NCBI GenBank assembly: GCA_015663245.1
Contig: DQSN01000138.1
Span: 1-39,937, forward strand
Length of the DNA stretch: 39,937 nucleotides
Reading direction: 5' to 3'
DNA from: Leucothrix mucor
Lineage (GTDB): Bacteria; Pseudomonadota; Gammaproteobacteria; Thiotrichales; Thiotrichaceae
The position numbers and the translations under genes were made by a program. Below the pieces are notes generated by a model. The model was not told where the DNA came from, ran no database searches, and was given only the letters and a program-made list of their open reading frames with translations. Shown one piece after another: positions 9,585 to 17,225 of this stretch. Each line of letters opens with the position of its first letter. Position 1 is the first letter of the stretch.

Positions 9585-12290
9585 TTATTTAAAATAAGCT
9601 GATATTAATTCGTCAATAGGAAGGTGCTTAAGTCTAGCGAGCAATAAAGTCATCATCGAGGCTAATAAAATCATAATCATAAGTAGTTGTGGGCGTGTGA
9701 ATATCTGCTTTATCAATATGAATATCGCACTTTTTAGGCTACTAGAATTCAATACGTCACGTTTTGTGAACTCTACGATGTAGAGCAGAATAAGCAATAT
9801 GGTAATGGTGATTAAAAAAAGTAAGAGGTTAGTGTAATAACCATAACTATTTTCATAGACATCTTTATCAAAAGCCCCCGCAGTTTCCTGTTGAATACTT
9901 AATAGCGCTAATAGTTTATAACGAACTTTATCGATTAGGCTAAGGTCGCGTGTCTCAATGTCATCATTAATGATCTTTAGTAGCTTATTTATATCCTTCG
10001 TGTTTTTCAGTCCCTCGGCGTTGATAATTTCATTGTAGTGTTTTATTTGATCAATGGAGGGTGGAACTAGTCGACGAATTGTGGTGGGTTTATCTTTAAA
10101 GGCAACGCCTAGTGAGTTTTGCAAGTTGCTGGGGATACGGCTGATACTGGCTTGAAATTCTTCAAACTTTTTACTCAAACTCTCCTTGTCTTCTTCTAAT
10201 TCTAGGATAATTAAGTCATTGGTAATGGTTTTTACATGACCTATATCATAATTAAAAATAGGTATTTTCGATTCTGGTTTTGGGATATTTATAGACGCTG
10301 ATTTTTGCTTGTATTGAATGGTTAGTGCAGCATTTTTTTGTGGTGATAAATCTCCATTAATCATTTGTATATCAATTTGATAGGATAAATTGTGAGTAGT
10401 AAAAGCGCCCATAATACTGATGTTTTCATTATCACTGATTATTTTAGGAATAATGACGGGTGTTTGATGTAAGAGTACATAAATGCTGACAGCTTTATCT
10501 TTAGTAAAATGTATTATATTTTCTAAACGGTCAATATCATCTTTTTTATTGGCTTCAAAATAAATTTGTTGGCAGTTGTTAGTATCAAGAAAACCTTTAA
10601 TAGGTTTCTGTATACGTTTTAAATAATCAGAAATGGACTCATTTTCCAGTGTCCTTTCTTTGCTATGTGCCGAGTTGCTGATATGTATGCGGTCATATTT
10701 TGTTTTTAAAGCTTCGTAGTTTGTGCTGTGCTCTGTGAAAAAGCAGGATGTTTGTTGGTTGAAGCGTGTAATGTTGGGCGCACTTCCTTGCAGTAAGACA
10801 TAAGATTTAATAATGGTCTCACGGTGTAAATTTTCTATCTTTTGTGTATCAATATAACCGTCATCACTTTTAATGATACTCGGTGGAATGATGCGGCTAT
10901 TAATAACTTTTTTCATTCGACCTTTGATAAAATTATCAATGCTACCACCGTGAAGCTTATAGCTATAAGCTTTGGCTTGTAAAATACGGCGTAAAGATTT
11001 GCGAAAACTTTGTTGATTCCCGCTGCGAATATAGTTTGATAGACGGTTTTTTACGCGAATAATTTCTTCAACAGTAATAACGCCGTACTTATTAATACCT
11101 GTGTATTTATGTTTTTCACTGGATAGAATGACTTTGGCAAACATTAAAATATCATGCCCTGCGTCAAAGGCATCAATTGCTAATGCGGCATAGTCAATAC
11201 CGCTATAATAATCATTATTGGATATTGTACTGTCGCCATTTCCTGAGCGATTTTTTTCGTACTCAGTAATTGACCCCATTCCCATATCATCAGTAATCAC
11301 TAATTTATCATCATATTTTAGAGAATTAATATTACTGAGAGAGTTGTTGTTTGTACGAATAATGCCTGTAATTTTTTTGCTAATAGTCGCGGGTGTTTTT
11401 CCATCAATAAAGTCGATGGCAATATGTGATGTCATTATGCCATTAAGGTAATCTTTCAAGGCATAATAGGGCGTCATTTGTTGCTTGAAATCTTGTTCAG
11501 TTCCCATAAAACTAGCAACACCTGCATGTGGATTAACATCAATTTTTCCTAAACCTGGAAAGTGTTTGCCGATGACGGTAATACCTGCTTCGCGTAAGCC
11601 TTTGATGTAATAAGCAGCAATACGACTCACACCTTCTGGGCTACTGGAAAAACTACGGTTTTTGAGTAATGAGTTATAACTACCTTGTAGGCTCTCCTCG
11701 ATATCCAAAACAGGACCCAAAATCATGTTGATGCCACTACTTGCTAGTTGGTAGCCAACTACCTTCCCTGTATCTCCAATTAAGTCTTTGTCTTGTGTAG
11801 TCGCTAAAGTGAGTGCTGGTGGGGGAGGGGTGAGAACACTTTTTATCGGGTTAAATCGTGGTCCTTCAAAGTCAGCAGCAACAAATAAAGGGGTCTTTAA
11901 ATGCTTGTTTGCAAGGGCGCGATATTGCATGTTGGATACAAAATTAGTCACAATACTGATGCGTTCTTCCTCCGTCTCAGCTCGTTTTTTTAAATAATTA
12001 AAATTAGAGCCACGTAGGATGATAGAACCAAAACCTTCATCTTCGATCAGTTTCTTATGGACAGGATTTCGATCTTGAGTTTTAGAAAAGTGAATGGGAA
12101 TGTTGATCATAAAGAGTTGACCAACACCGTCATCTACATTAATAGTTTGCACCCATTCTTTAATTTTTTGTTGTTCCGAAGTGCTTAGTGCTAAAGAGTC
12201 TGCATTGGCGTTGAAGCTCAAAAATAAGCCACATATTATCAAGCATACGCTTTTGATAAATGTTTGTTTTAGGAGTCTATTGTTTTTCAT
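9585..12290 (-). CDS. Glycoside hydrolase family 3 (NagZ-like) secreted protein with long C-terminal extension and C-terminal TM helices
   Basis: N-terminal signal peptide (TFIKSVCLIICGLFLSFNANA); GH3 motifs GKHFPGLGKIDVNPH and LVITDDMGMGSI; ~400 aa unassigned region; hydrophobic segments near the C-terminus (YYTNLLLFLITITILLILLYIV, LLMIMILLASMMTLLLA). Confidence 0.85.
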   Translation of the reverse strand: MKNNRLLKQTFIKSVCLIICGLFLSFNANADSLALSTSEQQKIKEWVQTINVDDGVGQLFMINIPIHFSKTQDRNPVHKKLIEDEGFGSIILRGSNFNYLKKRAETEEERISIVTNFVSNMQYRALANKHLKTPLFVAADFEGPRFNPIKSVLTPPPPALTLATTQDKDLIGDTGKVVGYQLASSGINMILGPVLDIEESLQGSYNSLLKNRSFSSSPEGVSRIAAYYIKGLREAGITVIGKHFPGLGKIDVNPHAGVASFMGTEQDFKQQMTPYYALKDYLNGIMTSHIAIDFIDGKTPATISKKITGIIRTNNNSLSNINSLKYDDKLVITDDMGMGSITEYEKNRSGNGDSTISNNDYYSGIDYAALAIDAFDAGHDILMFAKVILSSEKHKYTGINKYGVITVEEIIRVKNRLSNYIRSGNQQSFRKSLRRILQAKAYSYKLHGGSIDNFIKGRMKKVINSRIIPPSIIKSDDGYIDTQKIENLHRETIIKSYVLLQGSAPNITRFNQQTSCFFTEHSTNYEALKTKYDRIHISNSAHSKERTLENESISDYLKRIQKPIKGFLDTNNCQQIYFEANKKDDIDRLENIIHFTKDKAVSIYVLLHQTPVIIPKIISDNENISIMGAFTTHNLSYQIDIQMINGDLSPQKNAALTIQYKQKSASINIPKPESKIPIFNYDIGHVKTITNDLIILELEEDKESLSKKFEEFQASISRIPSNLQNSLGVAFKDKPTTIRRLVPPSIDQIKHYNEIINAEGLKNTKDINKLLKIINDDIETRDLSLIDKVRYKLLALLSIQQETAGAFDKDVYENSYGYYTNLLLFLITITILLILLYIVEFTKRDVLNSSSLKSAIFILIKQIFTRPQLLMIMILLASMMTLLLARLKHLPIDELISAYFK

Positions 12291-13573
12291 ATCAAGCCCC
12301 GTATTAAATTATAAAGTCCAAGTGCAAAAACAGAGGAGGCGAAAATGGCGATAAGCGTAACGATAAAAATAGCAAAGGTGATTTTAGCAGGTCGTTTGGG
12401 CGCTAATGGATTATCACCTGATAGGTGAAATTTCTTCTTATCTTTACCAAATAACCGTCCACTTTTAGCTCGCATGTAAAGAGCGGCAGTTCCAAACTCT
12501 ATCTCATTGGGTTGGTTGTAAATAGCTAGGCGTGCCATGCTCAAAGAGGTGTCGATAGGGCTACCTCGTGATAAAGCACCATAAAGCGTTTCGGAAAAAA
12601 TAATGGCAGATCGGTCGGTAATCACATATTGCATAGCTAGTACAGCAGGTACACCTTTTTTGACCACACTTTGTGCTACACCCGAGAAAATATTCTCTTT
12701 GGAGGTAATGCCACCCTCGCAGGCATTAAGGACGATAAGCCTAGAGGCATCACTACTCTGAAAAATAGTAGCAATACGTTGTGAACTTACTTGTAAGCCA
12801 TTGCCATCATCGTCTTCAATAACAAGTACGCCTTCCTTACGGCGTTGATTAAAATCACCATGACCGATGAAATGGATGATATGAAAATCATGTTTATTGA
12901 TAGTTTTAGTAATCTTGCGCAAAGTAGCATGCTCAATACTTTTGAAATACACACGGCTTTTATTTTCTAATGGCATGAGTGCTTGTTTTAATTTTGATAG
13001 TTCTTTTTTGACATTAAGTGGAGGGTAATCTTTAGGGTTAGAACTAATAACCAATATTTTTAATGGAGGGGTTATTTGCATCTGCTTTACAGCAATGCTG
13101 AGCTCCATATAGCGAACAATAGAGGTGTCACCAGACAAGGTCAGAAAAACATCGGAGTGAGAGTCAAATAAATACTCCCAAGGAATGTTGATTAGCTCAG
13201 GGTTTTCGGGGAAACGTAGACGAATACGTAAACCCGCTTTCTTGTTTTTGGCAGATATTTTGCTCTCACGATAGATTTCGGAGACATTTTTTTGGAATAC
13301 CGCATTAAAAAGTTTTTTTCCAAAATCACGTATTTCTTCAGCAATAACTTCAACAGAGCCATTACGCAGGTTTAAATCATTATTGGGGGCGTTTTCATTG
13401 AGAATGAAACTACGTGTTTGTGAAAGTCTGCGGCTATAGTGTTCTAGCTCATGCTGCTCAAAGGGAAAGTCAAAGAGATGACGTGCCTCACCATTGGGTG
13501 ATGCAATAACGCGTGCTTGATATTTGTCGCTACGCTTAGTGATTTCCAAGTCAAAATTTAAGTATTTATCCAT
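12287..13573 (-). CDS. CHAT-domain (caspase-like) protein with C-terminal TM anchor
   Basis: ILVISSNPKDYPPLNVKKEL...IIHFIGHGDF (catalytic His) and RLIVLNACEGG (catalytic Cys); C-terminal ITFAIFIVTLIAIFASSVFALGLYNLI. Confidence 0.9.
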   Translation of the reverse strand: MDKYLNFDLEITKRSDKYQARVIASPNGEARHLFDFPFEQHELEHYSRRLSQTRSFILNENAPNNDLNLRNGSVEVIAEEIRDFGKKLFNAVFQKNVSEIYRESKISAKNKKAGLRIRLRFPENPELINIPWEYLFDSHSDVFLTLSGDTSIVRYMELSIAVKQMQITPPLKILVISSNPKDYPPLNVKKELSKLKQALMPLENKSRVYFKSIEHATLRKITKTINKHDFHIIHFIGHGDFNQRRKEGVLVIEDDDGNGLQVSSQRIATIFQSSDASRLIVLNACEGGITSKENIFSGVAQSVVKKGVPAVLAMQYVITDRSAIIFSETLYGALSRGSPIDTSLSMARLAIYNQPNEIEFGTAALYMRAKSGRLFGKDKKKFHLSGDNPLAPKRPAKITFAIFIVTLIAIFASSVFALGLYNLIRGLI

Positions 13574-13609
13574 TAATACCTTATAAAGAGAGGTTGGCTG
13601 TTAAGTCGA

Positions 13610-13675
13610 CCGCCATTCATTATTTTTTCACCTAATTAAACCCTCAATACAAAGGTGAAGAATAATGAATGGAGG
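13610..13675. promoter_or_regulatory. Long near-perfect hairpin ~37 bp upstream of the CHAT start codon
   Basis: CCGCCATTCATTATTTTTTCACCT (13610-13633) vs AGGTGAAGAATAATGAATGGAGG (13653-13675): 23-24 bp arms with only a couple of differences, 19-nt loop. Confidence 0.75.
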
Positions 13676-14076
13676 TTTCCTTAAATACATCCAAGTTGAA
13701 GTCTCCCAACGCAACTTTGGATCTTATTACTGAAAGCGTGTTTATTTGTGCTGATAGCTCAAGAATAGTAAAAATTATCGTTAATATATTTTTATAAGGT
13801 GATTTTTTATAAATTTTTTTGATAAACAGAGGTAACCACCTTGATTAAAGGTGATTTTGATTAAGTTGATTGGAGTTTGGTGCAGAAAGAACCGTTACTA
13901 TTTATCACGAAGTGAGTCGTAATAGTTGCTTTATAACGTCGATTTTCGTGAGAAATAGTGGGAGTTTTAACAAACTGCAAATAATCTGATTTGATTAGAG
14001 TTTTCTGAAAGGGCAGAAAAAATATTTGCATTGAGGGAGCAGAAGAGGTTGTTTGTGAGCAAGTCCTTCTGTGTTT

Positions 14077-14283
14077 TTACTGGAGAGAGCCTAGTCTTTC
14101 ATTGAATGAGTTATGCAACGTGCCTTCGAGGTCTTTGGCTTGTTCTAGTGTTTTTAGCTCAAACTCAAGGAGGTTAGTGTGTTGATCTCTATCTGATGAT
14201 ACGCTGTTACTTTCGCTACCACAGGCAGATAAAAGTAATAAAGATGTAAGTGCTAATAGCACTGAATATGATAATTTAGACAT
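14077..14283 (-). CDS. Small lipoprotein (68 aa)
   Basis: MSKLSYSVLLALTSLLLLSACGS signal peptide with LSAC lipobox. Confidence 0.7.
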   Translation of the reverse strand: MSKLSYSVLLALTSLLLLSACGSESNSVSSDRDQHTNLLEFELKTLEQAKDLEGTLHNSFNERLGSLQ

Positions 14284-14443
14284 TATATGACCTTATTTTA
14301 TTTTTATTATAGGCTCCCAGTTTAAGGTGATATAGCAATCAATTAATAGTCATATTTGATAAGAGGCTTTGTTGACACTTCCGCTTTATCGGTTAGTACG
14401 TCAGTATACATTTGGCTATTACAGGACTAGGAATAAGGTTTTA

Positions 14444-15571
14444 TTAGATGTCCTTATAGGGAGATTTTAAATTACTCATATAGTCTTTAACGGCTTCTTT
14501 CTCATGTTCTACAAACTGCTCAATAGAGGTTTGAAAGGGTGAGTCATTTAGCCAGTGATTTGATCGTGTTAGTGTTGGCACAAAGCCTCGTGCAATTTTA
14601 TGCTCACCTTGAGCGCCTGGCTCAAAGTGTTGAATATTATGTTTAATGCAGTACTCAATACCTTGATAGTAACAAGCTTCAAAATGTAGTTTATCAACCT
14701 GCTCGATAGCTCCCCAATGACGTCCATAAAGCGTAGTGTCACTGATAAACATAAGTGAGCCCGCAATACATTCCCCAGCTTCGGTATCGGCTAGGATGAG
14801 TAAAACTTGTTTGGGCAATTGCTGTGCTACTTCGTGAAAAAATTCATAGTTTAGAGTTGCCATACCATGTTTTTCTTCAAAGGTTTGGTTATAAAATTGT
14901 GTGAAACTATACCAATCTTTATCCGTTGCCGTGTGACCATTTAGACAACGTAAGGTGATATTTGCTTGCTCAACCCGACGGCGTTCTTGGCGAATATTTT
15001 TACGCTTTTTTGCCGTTAAAGCGGACAGGAAGTGATCGAAATCAGTGTAATGGTTATTGTGCCAATGAAATTGACAGTCGTGGCGTGTCAGTAAGCTCTG
15101 TTGCTCCAGCCACTTATGTTGTGATTGCAGAGGGAATAAGCAATGAAAACCGCTGTAGTTTTGTTGTTCACACAGTTGTTGTGCTGTTTTTAGCAAAATC
15201 TCAAAAATTTCATCTTGCTGTTTCTCTACAGCCAATAAACGTTGCCCCGTGGCTGGTGTGTAAGGAATAGAAGACACTAGCTTCGGAAAGTATCGTAAAC
15301 CATTGCGCTGATAGGCATCTGCCCAAGCATGATCAAATACAAACTCCCCATAGGTATTATGTTTTTCATAAAGAGGCATTGCGCCAATTAGTTTTTGACT
15401 ATCATAAACGGCAATATGACAGGCTATCCAGCCATATTTTTCACTGACGCAGTCATGGTTCTCAAGTGCAGTAAGAAACTCATGGCGTAAAAAGGGATTG
15501 TTATCGGTGACTAATGCATTCCATTCAGCGGAAGGTATTTCATTAATATGGCTGTGAAGCATTATTTTCAT
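14444..15571 (-). CDS. GNAT-superfamily N-acyltransferase, DUF482/COG3146 family
   Basis: HSHINEIPSAEWNAL..NPFLRHEFLTALE; KKRKNIRQERR; YGRHWGAIE...LHFEACYYQGIEYCI; FEPGAQGEHKIARGF. Confidence 0.9.
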   Translation of the reverse strand: MKIMLHSHINEIPSAEWNALVTDNNPFLRHEFLTALENHDCVSEKYGWIACHIAVYDSQKLIGAMPLYEKHNTYGEFVFDHAWADAYQRNGLRYFPKLVSSIPYTPATGQRLLAVEKQQDEIFEILLKTAQQLCEQQNYSGFHCLFPLQSQHKWLEQQSLLTRHDCQFHWHNNHYTDFDHFLSALTAKKRKNIRQERRRVEQANITLRCLNGHTATDKDWYSFTQFYNQTFEEKHGMATLNYEFFHEVAQQLPKQVLLILADTEAGECIAGSLMFISDTTLYGRHWGAIEQVDKLHFEACYYQGIEYCIKHNIQHFEPGAQGEHKIARGFVPTLTRSNHWLNDSPFQTSIEQFVEHEKEAVKDYMSNLKSPYKDI

Positions 15572-15679
15572 ATGTCTTTAGGAAGTATCTAATTCAGCTT
15601 AAAGGAAGGAGGTTTTATGTAAAATAGTTGCCTCAGCGTTCAGGCTGAAGTATAAATGAATATAGGGTAAATCATAAAT

Positions 15680-16519
15680 TTGTACATCATTCGTAGTAGC
15701 ATTATGAAGATTAATCGTTTTATTCATAGGGGGACTGTGGATAAAGAACAAAATATACAAATGACAAGGGTCGCAATATTGGCAGACTCCAAGCGTGTAT
15801 TGCCTAAATTTTTGTTACGACCGCTTATTAAGTTGCTTAAATTTTTCCAATGGTTGTTTTTAATTAGCTTAGTTTTGTATTTAGCCGTTCTTATTCTTTT
15901 TCGCTGGTTACCATTGCCGACCTCTGCTTTTATTTGGCATCAAAATCAGTTGGCCGCTCATGAGCCAAATATATACAAGCCTGCTAGTTATGAATGGATA
16001 AACTGGGAAGATATATCTCCAGAAATAGCCATCGCTGTTATCAGTGCTGAGGACCAGCGTTTTCCTAATCACTGGGGAATTGATACGGTTGAATTGCGCA
16101 AAGTAATATCTAGCGCTTATAGAGGGGAAGCTTCCTTTCGGGGAGCTAGTACTTTAACGCAACAATTAGCTAAAAATTTATTTTTATGGAATGGGCGTAG
16201 TTATGTGCGTAAGGTCATGGAAGCGTTTATAGCGGTGTCTTTAGAATTGGTTTGGTCTAAAAAGCGTATATTGGAAGTCTATCTAAATGTTGCACAATTT
16301 GCACCAGTCACTTTTGGGGTGAAAGCTTCTAGTAAGCGCTTATTTAATAAACTACCAAAGAATTTAACACTAGAGCAGGCTGCTTATCTAGCGGCCGTAC
16401 TTCCCACTCCTGCAAAATCAAATGTACATAAACCTAGTGAAAGCTTAAAGAAACGACAACGCTGGATATTGCAGCAAATAAAGCAATTAGGTGGTGTGAA
16501 TTATTTGAAAAAATTGTAG
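15680..16519 (+). CDS. mtgA: Monofunctional biosynthetic peptidoglycan transglycosylase (true start may be internal, e.g. 15704 or 15761)
   Basis: AVISAEDQRFPNHWGID, RGASTLTQQLAKNLFLW and KKRILEVYLNVAQF: GT51 motifs. Confidence 0.93.
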   Translation: MYIIRSSIMKINRFIHRGTVDKEQNIQMTRVAILADSKRVLPKFLLRPLIKLLKFFQWLFLISLVLYLAVLILFRWLPLPTSAFIWHQNQLAAHEPNIYKPASYEWINWEDISPEIAIAVISAEDQRFPNHWGIDTVELRKVISSAYRGEASFRGASTLTQQLAKNLFLWNGRSYVRKVMEAFIAVSLELVWSKKRILEVYLNVAQFAPVTFGVKASSKRLFNKLPKNLTLEQAAYLAAVLPTPAKSNVHKPSESLKKRQRWILQQIKQLGGVNYLKKL

Positions 16520-16528
16520 ATAGCCTTG

Positions 16529-17146
16529 TTAATTTATTACGTTAGCTATTTGTGTTTTTGAAATGAGTTGTGGTGTTGAAGGTGTGAAGAGTATTAAGCC
16601 AAAAACTATAATTGTGAAGGTGATAATGCTGATTTTTAAGAAGCTTATTTTTTGTGATTTTGCTAAGGTTTTTGCTTTACCTGAATGATAGCTTTTGGCT
16701 TGTGATGTCGCGGTGTTCAGTTGAGACGTAGTGTTTGATATATTCTTAGGGCTGTTTTGTATAGCTTTGTATGCATGTAATATAATTTGTGAAAGCCTAG
16801 GGTTAACGTCTTTTGCTGATTTGTCGGGGTGAAATATATTCATTAGAAGTTTGTAGTGTAACTTTACTTGTAAAGTATCAGAGTTCTGATCAAGTCCCAA
16901 CTTTCTTCTATTAGTGTTATCGCTCTGAAGTAAAATAAGCTGTATATAGTTAACGAGTATTTCTCTGAGACGAGAAGCATGAAGATTATTTTTAGCTGAC
17001 ACTTTTGTTAATGCACTTTCGGAAGAGACTATACGTAATAATTCTGTAATCCCTCTTGGTAATTTTTTAAAGGGGTCATCAAAGCGAGCCAACAGAGTTG
17101 GCTCGGAATATAGCTTAATCGCACAGCGTATTGCTTCTGATTTCAC
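16529..17146 (-). CDS. J-domain (DnaJ-like) protein with C-terminal TM segment
   Basis: LHYKLLMNIFHPDKSAKDVNPRLSQIILHAYKAIQ (HPD motif in J-domain context); TM ISIITFTIIVFGLILFTPS. Confidence 0.7.
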   Translation of the reverse strand: MKSEAIRCAIKLYSEPTLLARFDDPFKKLPRGITELLRIVSSESALTKVSAKNNLHASRLREILVNYIQLILLQSDNTNRRKLGLDQNSDTLQVKLHYKLLMNIFHPDKSAKDVNPRLSQIILHAYKAIQNSPKNISNTTSQLNTATSQAKSYHSGKAKTLAKSQKISFLKISIITFTIIVFGLILFTPSTPQLISKTQIANVIN

Positions 17147-17225
17147 GGTATAGCATTGCCCAAAATGAATATTCTAAGTATTTTGAACTGTGTTTGCTGA
17201 ACAGTGAATGAATGAAGCTATAGTA

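Noticed and set aside
11820-11835. G-rich run ggtgggggagggg as a slippage site
   Set aside because: Interrupted run encoding PPPPA in the GH3 protein; uninterrupted stretches too short to suggest phase variation.
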